64,000 bases of DNA from the NCBI RefSeq assembly GCF_040537815.1, contig NZ_JBEWSZ010000001.1, positions 2,356,001 to 2,420,000 of the forward strand, read 5' to 3'. The notes under the pieces were generated by a model. That model did no database searches, had not been told where the DNA came from, and saw only the letters and a list, made by a program, of their open reading frames with translations. Origin of the DNA: Mesorhizobium shangrilense. Its GTDB lineage: Bacteria > Pseudomonadota > Alphaproteobacteria > Rhizobiales > Rhizobiaceae. Shown here one piece after another: positions 26,763 through 34,927 of the stretch; position 1 is the first letter of the stretch; each line of letters opens with the position of its first letter. A program made the position numbers and the translations under genes.

Positions 26763-27242
26763 TTACTGCATGCTGCTGTCGTCGTCGTTATCGCTACCGC
26801 CTCCTTGACCATGCTGGCCAATGCGACCGGGCAGTTCGCTCTTTTCGATTTTGCCATCATTGTTGCGATCAAGCATGGCAAACACCTTCTTTTCGCGCGC
26901 GGTAATGTCATCGGCCGTCAGCGTGCCATCGCCCTTGGCGTCATAGCGGGCAATGATACGCTTCGCCATCTGCTCGAAGCGCGCCTTCTCCAGCGCGTCG
27001 GCGAGCTGCTCCACCGTAAGCTTGCCGCCATTGTCCGCGACCATTTTCTTAAGACGGCTATCCATGGCATCCGAGAACTGATCGAAGGTGATGGTGCCGT
27101 TAGAGTCCTTCATGACCTTGTTGAGGCGCATCGTCATGCCATCGCGACCGTCCCCACGGGAACTCTCGTCTGCGTATGCGGCGGTGCCGATGGCTCCGGC
27201 CAGGGCGATGAAGGCGAATGCGAGTTTTGTTGTCTTTCTCAC
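26763..27242 (-). CDS. secreted EF-hand calcium-binding protein
   Basis: The 159-residue product has a signal peptide (KLAFAFIALAGAIGTAAYA) and four EF-hand positions in two pairs. Two are canonical loops (DAKGDGTLTADD and DRNNDGKIEKSE); the other two are degenerate (DSNGTITFDQF and DNGGKLTVEQ, each short by residues). A polar tail with an acidic DNDDDSS run follows. The protein probably buffers or senses calcium in the periplasm; no partner is evident. The GTG start at 27242 is preferred because AGGAG lies seven bases before it; an ATG six codons upstream (27260) is also possible. Confidence 0.85.
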   Translation of the reverse strand: MRKTTKLAFAFIALAGAIGTAAYADESSRGDGRDGMTMRLNKVMKDSNGTITFDQFSDAMDSRLKKMVADNGGKLTVEQLADALEKARFEQMAKRIIARYDAKGDGTLTADDITAREKKVFAMLDRNNDGKIEKSELPGRIGQHGQGGGSDNDDDSSMQ

Positions 27243-27295
27243 GATATTCTCCTGTTGCATCGTTCACCCCCGATGCTGTCCGAAACAACCAGTCA

Positions 27296-30262
27296 TCACC
27301 GTCGTTTCGTGCGAAGCAAAAGGTCAAAGTCCTTCCTGACCGTTCGCGACGTCTCTTTGAGATGCGCTTCAAGCACACCGAAATCCGGCAGGTCGGTCAC
27401 CGCCAGGAGCAGATCCGAAAGTCCCGGCGGAACGTCGTTCCGCTCAAACACACCGGTAAGGCAGAGCCTCGTCATCTGGGTCAGCGCCAGATAGAGCGCA
27501 TAGGCATCGCCAAGTTCCTGCCGGACCCCGGCATCGGCGAAGTCAGGCGCCAGACGGGACAGAATCTCGGCGGTACCGGTGGCGCGCGGCAGGGCTTCGA
27601 CCTGCCCGGCGATCACGGCCACCTGGGCGATGAATTCGAGATCGATCAAGCCTCCGGGGATCAGCTTGATGTCCCAGAGATCACGCGGCGGCTTCTCCTT
27701 CTCGATCATGGCGCGCATGTCGGAGGCCTCGGCCATCACCTTGGCGGTGTCGCGCGGCAGGGCAAGCACTGCCGCCACCTCGGCTTCGACTTCGCTGCAC
27801 AGGGCAGGATCGCCGCCAATCGCGCGCGCTCGCGACAGAGCCATATGCTCCCACGTCCAGGCCTCCTGGCGCTGGTATTTCTTGAAGGCATCGACATGCG
27901 TGGCCACCGGCCCCTTGTTGCCGGATGGCCGCAAGCGAAGATCGAGTTCGTAGAGCACACCTTCCGCGGTCGGCGCGGATACGGCTGATATCAGCCGCTG
28001 CGTCATGCGGGTGTAGTAGTGCGAAGGCGCCAAAGGCTTGTCGCCGTCGGATTCCTCTGCGTCTTCATCGTGATCGTAGAGCAGGATGAGGTCGACATCC
28101 GATCCAGCGGTCAACTCGCGGCTGCCAAGCTTGCCCATGCCGAGCAGCGAAACCCTACCGCCAGCAATCTTGCCGTGGCGTGACGCGAATTCGGCCGTCA
28201 CCGCCTGCAAAGCCGCCTCGATGGTGAGATCGGCCAGATCGGAAAAGGCGCGCCCGGCCCGCGCCGGATCGATCGACCCTGCCAGGAGCCGAACACCGAT
28301 CAGGAATTTCTGTTCCGATGCGAAGATGCGCAAACGGTCGAGCACATCCTCATAGGCCCTGTCGCCTTCGACAAAGGCGGAAAGCCGGGCCGACAGATAG
28401 GCACGATCCGGCAATTCGGTCAGCAGGGCCGGATCAAGCAGGCCGTCGAAAACATGGGGGCGGCGCGTGATGATAGCGGCGAGCCGTGGTGCCGCGCCCA
28501 TGATCGTCGCCAGCAGCTTCAGCAAGGCCGGATTGGACTGAAGCAGGGAAAACAGCTGGATGCCCGCGGGCAGACCGGCGAGGAACTCGTCGAAGCGCAT
28601 CAACGCTTCGTCCGCGCGGCGCGTCTGCCCGAAGGACTGCAGCAGCGCCGGGGTCAGTTCCGTCAGCCGTTCGCGTGCCTCCGCCGACTGGGTGACGCGA
28701 TAGCGGCCGAAATGCCAGCCACGGATGACGCGACAGATGTCGCTTGGCCGCTGGAAGCCAAGGCCGTGCAAGGTCCGCAACGTGTCGGGATCGTCGACAT
28801 CGCCGGTGAAGACCAGATTGCCGACGCCCGCAGAAAGCTCTGGCGCGGTTTCAAAGAGCGCCGCGTAGTGGCGTTCTACCTGGTGCAGCGAGGCACGAAA
28901 TGCCTCGGCAAAGGTCGCCGCACTGGCAAAGCCCAGCATTCGCGCGATGCGCTCGAGCCCCGCATCGTCCTCGGGCAGCATGTGCGTCTGCTCGTCGGCA
29001 ACCATCTGGACGGCGTGCTCGACGCGACGCAGGAACCAGTATTGCCGGGCCAGCGCGTCGCGTGCCTCCGTGGTGATCCAGCCGCGCGCGGCAAGCTGGC
29101 CGAGCATCGGCACGGTTTCCCGCCCCCGCAGTTCGGGGAAACGACCACCAGCGATCAGTTGCTGGGTCTGGACGAAGAACTCGATCTCGCGGATGCCGCC
29201 TCGGCCAAGCTTGACGTTGTGGCCCTTCACCGCGATCTCGCCATGGCCCTTGTGGGCATGGATCTGGCGCTTGATGGAGTGAACGTCGGCAATCGCCGCG
29301 TAGTCCATGTACTTGCGCCAGATATAGGGCTGGAGTTCCCTGAGGAAGGCGGCACCCGCCGCCAGGTCGCCGGCCACGGGACGCGCCTTGATCATGGCGG
29401 CGCGTTCCCAGTTCTGGCCGCGCGCCTCGTAATAGCGAAGCGCCGCCTCGACGGGGATCGCCAGCGGCGTCGAACCGGGATCCGGGCGAAGCCGCAGATC
29501 GGTCCGGAAAACATAGCCGTGCTCAGTGCGGTCCTGAAGAATACGGACCAGCCGGCGGGTCAGGCGCGAAAACAGTTCCGTCGCGTCGAGAGGATCGATG
29601 ACGGCGGGCACGTCCGGATCAAAGAAAACCACCAGGTCTATGTCGGAGGAGAAATTCAGCTCATGCGCGCCGAGCTTGCCCATGCCGAGCAGAATCCAGC
29701 CCGATTGCCGCGACGGGTTTTCGGGATCGGGCAACTTCAGCTTGCCTTGCCCGTGCGCATCGCGAAGCAGGAAATCGACGGCGGCGCGGGTGCAGGCATC
29801 GGCGAGATCGCTGAGGCGCCGCACGGTCAATGAGGTCTCGGCCACGCCGGCGAGATCGTCCAGGGCAATCAGGAAATGCGCCTCGGACTTCAGCCGCCGC
29901 AGTTCCATCATCAGCCCCGATTCCGAGACCGGCTCCGCGCGCGGCGCCCTATCGATCTCGGCGCCGATGGAAATCAGCCGGGCATCGACCGTCTGATCGA
30001 AAAGCGCTTCGAGGATTTGCGGGCGGCGGCGCGCCGTGTCGCGCAGGAAAGGCGACAGGTCGAACACCGCCGCAAGGAATTCCTGGCTGGCGCCCTTGCC
30101 GGCCAGGAATTTCGCCAGCCTGGAAAGCTCCTCTTCCCGTGCGGCCGAGGCGATCTCCGACAATTCCTGTCTGGCACGGCCTGCGTCAAGCGGCGCCAGT
30201 TTTGCCACTGGCTGCAAAAGCCAGCCGGTTTCGACACGATCCGCAACATTACCTGCCGTCAT
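27296..30262 (-). CDS. glnE: bifunctional glutamine synthetase adenylyltransferase/deadenylyltransferase
   Basis: The 988-residue enzyme has two nucleotidyltransferase domains separated by a helical regulatory region. The N-terminal (deadenylylating) site is near residue 205 (FSSDIDLVVFFD), and the C-terminal (adenylylating) site is near 724 (AGSDVDLILLYDHD). It attaches AMP to, or removes it from, glutamine synthetase in response to PII and glutamine. The length matches rhizobial GlnE (slightly longer than the 946-residue E. coli protein). Its ATG overlaps the stop of the upstream histidine kinase gene (TGATG), so translation of the two is coupled, an arrangement that ties nitrogen control to that two-component unit. 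Confidence 0.95.
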   Translation of the reverse strand: MTAGNVADRVETGWLLQPVAKLAPLDAGRARQELSEIASAAREEELSRLAKFLAGKGASQEFLAAVFDLSPFLRDTARRRPQILEALFDQTVDARLISIGAEIDRAPRAEPVSESGLMMELRRLKSEAHFLIALDDLAGVAETSLTVRRLSDLADACTRAAVDFLLRDAHGQGKLKLPDPENPSRQSGWILLGMGKLGAHELNFSSDIDLVVFFDPDVPAVIDPLDATELFSRLTRRLVRILQDRTEHGYVFRTDLRLRPDPGSTPLAIPVEAALRYYEARGQNWERAAMIKARPVAGDLAAGAAFLRELQPYIWRKYMDYAAIADVHSIKRQIHAHKGHGEIAVKGHNVKLGRGGIREIEFFVQTQQLIAGGRFPELRGRETVPMLGQLAARGWITTEARDALARQYWFLRRVEHAVQMVADEQTHMLPEDDAGLERIARMLGFASAATFAEAFRASLHQVERHYAALFETAPELSAGVGNLVFTGDVDDPDTLRTLHGLGFQRPSDICRVIRGWHFGRYRVTQSAEARERLTELTPALLQSFGQTRRADEALMRFDEFLAGLPAGIQLFSLLQSNPALLKLLATIMGAAPRLAAIITRRPHVFDGLLDPALLTELPDRAYLSARLSAFVEGDRAYEDVLDRLRIFASEQKFLIGVRLLAGSIDPARAGRAFSDLADLTIEAALQAVTAEFASRHGKIAGGRVSLLGMGKLGSRELTAGSDVDLILLYDHDEDAEESDGDKPLAPSHYYTRMTQRLISAVSAPTAEGVLYELDLRLRPSGNKGPVATHVDAFKKYQRQEAWTWEHMALSRARAIGGDPALCSEVEAEVAAVLALPRDTAKVMAEASDMRAMIEKEKPPRDLWDIKLIPGGLIDLEFIAQVAVIAGQVEALPRATGTAEILSRLAPDFADAGVRQELGDAYALYLALTQMTRLCLTGVFERNDVPPGLSDLLLAVTDLPDFGVLEAHLKETSRTVRKDFDLLLRTKRR

Positions 30263-31737
30263 CAGTGATCCCCCCGCTCGGGAAAACTCATGATCACGGA
30301 TAGTCCGGGATTGCCAGGCAGAAGATCAAGCTGGCCGTTGTGGAACTTCATGATCGCCTTGGCGAGGCTCAAGCCCAGGCCCGAGCCTGGCTGCGAGCGG
30401 CTTTTTTCCAGCCGCACGAAACGCTCGGTCGCGCGAGCACGGTCGGCATCGTCTGGGATGCCATGGCCATTGTCGGCGACCGAGAGCTTGATCTGGTGGT
30501 CGGCGCGCTCAAGCGTGACGACCACTCTTGGCTTATCCGTCGCATCGGTCGAATATTTGATGGCGTTGTCAACGATGTTGGAGAGAGCCTGGCCAATCAG
30601 TTCACGGTTGCCACCAATGATGAAATTGCCTTGGACAGCTGTTTCGAGCGACACGCAGGCTTCCTCGGCCACCGGCTCGTAGAGTTCAACGACGTCTCGC
30701 ACGGCCTCGACCAGATCGACCTTGCTGGTGCTTTCGGACGAATAGCCCGCCTCCAGCCGCGAGATCATCAGGATGGCATTGAAGGTTTTGATCAACTGGT
30801 CGGATTCAGTGATCGTGCCTTCCAGCGCCTGACGATAGGCGGCGGTGTTGTGCTTGCCGGACAGCGTTGCCTCGGCGCGATTGCGCAGCCGCGTGAGCGG
30901 CGTCTTCAGATCATGGGCGATGTTGTCGGAGACCTGCTTCAGCCCCTCGTTGAGCGTGGCGATCCTGGCCAGCATGGAATTGAGGTTTTCGGAGAGCCGG
31001 TCGAACTCGTCGCCGGCACCCGTCACGGGCAGCCGGCCGGACAGGTCGCCACCCATGATGCGGCGGCTCGCCTCCGAGACGCTGTCGATGCGCTTCAGGG
31101 CCGCGTGTCCGACGAAGAACCAGATCAGCAGCCCGCCAAGCCCCATCATGCCGAGAGCCAGCATCAGCGAACGTTTAATGACGGCGCGGAAACGCTCGGG
31201 CTCGCCGAGGTCACGGCCGACCAGCATGATCATCTGGTTCGGCAGCCGCAACACAAGTGCAATGGCGTTGTGACCCTTCTCGCCTTCGGGCTGGGCAACC
31301 GCATCACCAGACTGAGGGGTGGCCGGATCAGATGCACCGGAGCGCTGCCGGTCGAGTTCACCTTCGCCGAACCGGCGGTAGGAGAATGGTTCGGTTGTCC
31401 AGCCCTCGGTATCGATCACCCCCGGCTCCAGGCTCTGCACATTTCCCGTCAGGATCTGGCCGTTGGCGTCGGCGATCAGATAGAGATTGGCGCCGGGCTG
31501 GCGCGATCGCTGTTCCACCACGCGCACCAGGATGGGCAGGCCGCCGCGCTGGTAGGCCCGGGCGAGACCGAGAACCTCGTCGTTGATGGTGTCCTGGGTC
31601 TGCGCGGTCAGCATGCGCGCTGACAGCGAGGTCATGTAGAAGACCAGCAGGACCGCGCAGAGCGCGAAGAGCAGCAGGTACAGCGCCGAAAGCCGCGCCG
31701 CCGTCGTCTTCATGATAGCCGGCACGGAAAGAGCCAT
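30262..31737 (-). CDS. two-component sensor histidine kinase, HAMP type
   Basis: The 491-residue kinase has a membrane helix near residue 15 (LSALYLLLFALCAVLLVFYMTSL), a periplasmic domain of about 150 residues, a second helix near 185-205 (MLALGMMGLGGLLIWFFVG), a HAMP domain (SEASRRIMGGDLSGRLPVTG) and the kinase core with His275 in NIAHDLKTPLTRLRN, DNGHGIPDDADR and GSGLGLSLAKAI. Its start at 31737 is one base after the stop of the response regulator, its evident partner. It is followed by glnE with overlapping stop and start. The signal sensed is unknown; the DegP gene beyond the regulator suggests an envelope stress role. Confidence 0.9.
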   Translation of the reverse strand: MALSVPAIMKTTAARLSALYLLLFALCAVLLVFYMTSLSARMLTAQTQDTINDEVLGLARAYQRGGLPILVRVVEQRSRQPGANLYLIADANGQILTGNVQSLEPGVIDTEGWTTEPFSYRRFGEGELDRQRSGASDPATPQSGDAVAQPEGEKGHNAIALVLRLPNQMIMLVGRDLGEPERFRAVIKRSLMLALGMMGLGGLLIWFFVGHAALKRIDSVSEASRRIMGGDLSGRLPVTGAGDEFDRLSENLNSMLARIATLNEGLKQVSDNIAHDLKTPLTRLRNRAEATLSGKHNTAAYRQALEGTITESDQLIKTFNAILMISRLEAGYSSESTSKVDLVEAVRDVVELYEPVAEEACVSLETAVQGNFIIGGNRELIGQALSNIVDNAIKYSTDATDKPRVVVTLERADHQIKLSVADNGHGIPDDADRARATERFVRLEKSRSQPGSGLGLSLAKAIMKFHNGQLDLLPGNPGLSVIMSFPERGDH

Positions 31738-31738
31738 G

Positions 31739-32413
31739 CTAGCCGCTCTTGAGCATATAACCGGCGCCGCGAACCGTGTGCAGGATGGCTTTGTCAAAAC
31801 CCTTTTCGATCTTGCCCCGCAGCCGCGAAACATGAACGTCGATGACGTTGGTCTGCGGATCGAAATGATAGTCCCAGACATTTTCGAGCAGCATCGTGCG
31901 CGTCACCACCTGGCCGGCATGGCGCATCAGATATTCGAGCAGACGGAATTCACGCGGCTGCAGCGTGATCTCGCGCGACGCACGGCGCACCGAATGGGAA
32001 AGCCTGTCGAGTTCGAGATCGCCAACCCGATAGACGGTCTCGGACTCCTTGGCGCTGGCACGGCGGTTCAGCACCTCGACGCGAGCGAGGAGTTCGGAAA
32101 AGGCATAGGGCTTGGTCAGATAGTCGTCGCCGCCAGCACGCAGACCGGTCACCCGGTCATCGACCTCGCCAAGCGCCGACAGGATCAGCACGGGCGTGGT
32201 GTTGCCCCTGGACCTCAGGCCGGCGATGACGGACAGACCATCGCGGCGCGGCATCATCCGGTCGATGACCATCACATCATAGTCACCGGAATCGGCGAGC
32301 GCAAAACCGGTTTCGCCGTCGCCGGCGACATGTGCCGTGTGGCCGGCCTCGGTGAAGGCTTTCTGGAGATAATCGGCCGCCTCGCGGTCATCTTCTATAA
32401 CGAGAATCTTCAT
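31739..32413 (-). CDS. OmpR/PhoB family response regulator
   Basis: The 224-residue regulator has a receiver domain with the acidic pocket EDD (7-9), phospho-acceptor Asp51 in MVIDRMMPRRDG and Lys in LTKPYAFSEL, then a winged-helix output domain (LQPREFRLLEYLMRHAGQVVTR, NVIDVHVSRLRGKI, RGAGYML). It pairs with the kinase encoded one base downstream. The start at 32413 (MKILVIEDD) is the family norm; an upstream in-frame ATG would add 22 residues of no recognisable character. Likely targets are envelope genes, perhaps degP just upstream, but no direct-repeat operator was identified by eye. Confidence 0.93.
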   Translation of the reverse strand: MKILVIEDDREAADYLQKAFTEAGHTAHVAGDGETGFALADSGDYDVMVIDRMMPRRDGLSVIAGLRSRGNTTPVLILSALGEVDDRVTGLRAGGDDYLTKPYAFSELLARVEVLNRRASAKESETVYRVGDLELDRLSHSVRRASREITLQPREFRLLEYLMRHAGQVVTRTMLLENVWDYHFDPQTNVIDVHVSRLRGKIEKGFDKAILHTVRGAGYMLKSG

Positions 32414-32640
32414 AGAGCCGTTATACGCGATTTCGCTGGAAGGTTGAGTGGCCGGCACGTGCATTGTGGCCTTCTCCAATACGCATCGCGACTAAATTGA
32501 TCAGGCGATGGCCATAAATCTTTTCTTTGAACGTCGTTGCGTCAAAATCACCCGGCGATCCCGGGCGGCATGCTTGTACTGAGCATGGCGTAGCCGTTCG
32601 GCACTTTCCAAGAACAGCGCCAGTTCAGCCCTGAAATTAC

Positions 32641-32671
32641 GCGGCAGCGGGCGATGGGGGCCCGCTGCCGC
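32641..32671. other. perfect 12-bp hairpin downstream of degP
   Basis: GCGGCAGCGGGC (32641-32652) pairs exactly with GCCCGCTGCCGC (32660-32671) around a seven-base loop. On the minus strand it follows degP by about 110 bases but is trailed only by GTAATTTC, so it is at best a weak intrinsic terminator. It could also be the end of a small RNA. Confidence 0.55.
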
Positions 32672-32714
32672 CGGGGGGAACACGATGACTGACTAAAGTG
32701 TTGCGGCCCCGTGC

Positions 32715-32760
32715 TTTCCCGTGCGGCGGCTCGGGGGTGTTTGAAACCGCCGCACGGGAA
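32715..32760. terminator. long-stem inverted repeat just beyond the degP stop
   Basis: TTCCCGTGCGGCGG and CCGCCGCACGGGAA are exact complements, 46 bases end to end, with an interior of about 18 bases. It begins some 20 bases past the degP stop on the minus strand, the usual place for a transcript end, but there is no U tract after it. It may act as a 3' stabiliser or, with the hairpin at 32641, as a tandem terminator. Confidence 0.5.
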
Positions 32761-32778
32761 AAGTCTGCAACCCTGTTT

Positions 32779-34323
32779 TCAACCCTTGCCGACAGGCAGG
32801 GCGACGAAGCGGTTGTTGTCGTCGCGGGTGATCTGCATCAGCACCGCCTTGCGCCCGGATTTCACCGCATCGGCCATGGCCTTGGAAACGTCGTCGGTGG
32901 TGGTCACCGCCGCTGAGTTCACCGCGGTGATGACATCGCCCGGCTGGATGCCACGATCGGCGGCATCGCTGTCGGGATCGACATCGGTCACCACAAGTCC
33001 CTTGCCGTTGTCGGACTTGGTAACGGTGAGGCCGAGGTCGGCAAGCGTATCAGGCTTTGCCGGAGCCGCCGGCTGCTGATCGGCCGAAGCCTGCTTGTCG
33101 GTGTTTGGCAGTTTGCCGAGATCGATCTTGATCGACTGGGCCTTGCCATCGCGCCAGACAGTGACGCCGACCGACTTGCCGGGCGCATAAGCGCCGATCA
33201 GGCGGGCGAGTTCCTTCGGCGAGGCAACATCCTTGCCGTCCACCTGGGTGATCACGTCACCAGCAACGATGCCGCCCTTCTTGCCGGGACCATCATCCTG
33301 GGCGCTCGAAACCAGCGCACCCTTCTGCGATTTCAACCCGAGCGACTCGGCGATGTCGGAGGTGACCGGCTGAATTTCGACGCCGAGCCAGCCGCGCTGC
33401 ACCGAACCGTTCTTCATCAGGTCCTGCACGACCTCCTTTGCCGTGGAGGCAGGAATGTCGAAGGCGATGCCGACGCTGCCGCCCGAGGGCGAGAAGATGG
33501 CGGTGTTGATGCCGACGACCTGGCCGTTGAGGTTGAAGGTCGGGCCGCCCGAATTGCCACGGTTCACGGAGGCATCGATCTGAAGGAAGTCGTCATAGGG
33601 ACCAGCGCCAATGTCGCGGCCACGTGCCGAAACGATGCCGGCGGTGACCGTACCGCCGAGGCCGAACGGGTTGCCGACAGCCACGACCCAGTCGCCGACG
33701 CGAACCTTGGAGTCATCGGCAAAGTCGACATAGGTGAACTTGCTGCTACCGTCGACCTTCAGCACGGCAAGATCGGTACGCGGGTCGGTGCCGACGAGCT
33801 TAGCGTCGAGTTCCTTGCCGTCATTCATCACGACGGTGAAGGCCGAACCTTCCGAGACGACATGGTTGTTGGTGACGAGATAGCCATCATCGGAGATGAA
33901 GAAGCCTGAACCCTGCGCCACCGGGCGGGGCTGGTCGTTGCTGTGGTCGCGATGTCCGAAGCGACGGTTGCCGCCCTGGCCACCCTGATCACCGAAGCCG
34001 CGGAATTCCTTGAAGAACCGACGAAGCTGCGGGTTGTCAGGAAGGTTGTTGAAGCCATCCTGGTCAGACTGATCGGAGCTGTCGTCTGCCGTCTGATCGA
34101 TCTTGGCCTTGACCTTGACGCTGACAACGGCGGGCGACACGCGCTCCACGATATCGGCGAAACCCGGAACCTGTGGCGCGTCGACACGCACAGCATCGGC
34201 CAGTACCGGGACGGTTCCACTGGTCAACGCGCCAACGCCGACCGCGCCGACAACTGCGAGGGACGCAGCGGCGGTCATCAGACGTTTGCGGGTGCGGGAA
34301 TATGAATTGGGGGCAATATTCAT
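32779..34323 (-). CDS. degP: Do/DegP family periplasmic serine protease (MucD-like)
   Basis: The 514-residue protein has an N-terminal export segment (KRLMTAAASLAVVGAVGVGALTSG), a trypsin-like domain with His154 in TNNHVVSEG, Asp in PRTDLAVLKV and Ser258 in NRGNSGGP, followed by two PDZ domains (LGVEIQPVTSDIAESLGL; LGLTVTKSDNGKGLVVTDVDPDSDAADRG). A glycine/arginine/asparagine-rich insert lies between signal and protease domain. It degrades or refolds misfolded envelope proteins. The start at 34323 follows AGAGG and gives a normal leader; the frame extends upstream without a start signal. It lies between the ccm operon and a two-component unit, all on the minus strand. Confidence 0.93.
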   Translation of the reverse strand: MNIAPNSYSRTRKRLMTAAASLAVVGAVGVGALTSGTVPVLADAVRVDAPQVPGFADIVERVSPAVVSVKVKAKIDQTADDSSDQSDQDGFNNLPDNPQLRRFFKEFRGFGDQGGQGGNRRFGHRDHSNDQPRPVAQGSGFFISDDGYLVTNNHVVSEGSAFTVVMNDGKELDAKLVGTDPRTDLAVLKVDGSSKFTYVDFADDSKVRVGDWVVAVGNPFGLGGTVTAGIVSARGRDIGAGPYDDFLQIDASVNRGNSGGPTFNLNGQVVGINTAIFSPSGGSVGIAFDIPASTAKEVVQDLMKNGSVQRGWLGVEIQPVTSDIAESLGLKSQKGALVSSAQDDGPGKKGGIVAGDVITQVDGKDVASPKELARLIGAYAPGKSVGVTVWRDGKAQSIKIDLGKLPNTDKQASADQQPAAPAKPDTLADLGLTVTKSDNGKGLVVTDVDPDSDAADRGIQPGDVITAVNSAAVTTTDDVSKAMADAVKSGRKAVLMQITRDDNNRFVALPVGKG

Positions 34324-34447
34324 TTGTCTCGTATCCTCTTTCAAGGGACGCGCTTTAAATGGCGTCCTCATGGGCAAGAGAATTAGAGAGCCGCACATTA
34401 CAGCGCCATTTCCGACGCATGAAACTTTCGTAATGTTTGGAGCGATT

Positions 34448-34927
34448 TCAGTCCCGACGCAAAATAGTGTCGAGCGCCGCCTGTTCTTCTGTGGTCAATG
34501 ACTTCGTCCCTGTCGAACGACGGGATCGGGCGGTCAACGCAATGAAAAGGCCTCCGGCCAGCAGAAGGATAATCGGAGCACCCCACAGAAGGGCGGTGCG
34601 CGGCTCGAAGCGCGGCTTCAGCAACACGAATTCGCCGTAGCGGGAGACGATGTAATCCATCACCTGCTGGTCGGTGTCGCCGGCAACGATTCGCTGGCGG
34701 ACGAGAACACGCAGATCGCGGGCAAGGTCGGCGTCGGATTCGTCGATCGACTGGTTCTGGCAGACCATGCAGCGCAGGCCTTCCGAAAGCGCCCTCGCCC
34801 TGGCCTCCAACCCAGGATCCGCCAGCACCTCATCCGGCTTCACGGCCTGTGCCACGCCGGAAAACAACAGCGTCAGCAGCAGGACCAGAGACGCCAGCGA
34901 AAACGTGCTTGCGGTGGCGCGGTTCAT
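34448..34927 (-). CDS. ccmH: cytochrome c maturation protein CcmH (CycL)
   Basis: The 159-residue protein has a signal peptide ([18 protein letters not shown]), the thioredoxin-like redox motif [11 protein letters not shown] and a C-terminal membrane helix ([19 protein letters not shown]). It helps keep apocytochrome c cysteines reduced for haem ligation in the periplasm. Its ATG overlaps the stop of ccmF (ATGA). It is the short rhizobial form; the TPR portion found fused in E. coli CcmH is the separate gene at 37442 (ccmI). Last gene of the operon. Confidence 0.95.
   Translation of the reverse strand: MNRATASTFSLASLVLLLTLLFSGVAQAVKPDEVLADPGLEARARALSEGLRCMVCQNQSIDESDADLARDLRVLVRQRIVAGDTDQQVMDYIVSRYGEFVLLKPRFEPRTALLWGAPIILLLAGGLFIALTARSRRSTGTKSLTTEEQAALDTILRRD

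Larger units (their letters stand above)
32414..32778. other. intergenic region with two strong hairpins, no supported protein gene
   Basis: These 365 bases separate degP (ending at 32779) from the response regulator. One perfect 12-bp hairpin at 32641-32671 and one long-armed hairpin at 32715-32760 dominate it. A 60-codon minus-strand frame (32501-32683) would start at GTG with no ribosome binding site and runs through the first hairpin, so it is not accepted. The promoter of the response regulator should lie near 32420-32520. Confidence 0.55.

Noticed and set aside
32501..32683. 60-codon minus-strand frame between degP and the response regulator
   Set aside because: It starts at GTG without a ribosome binding site, passes through a perfect hairpin and has no recognisable sequence.
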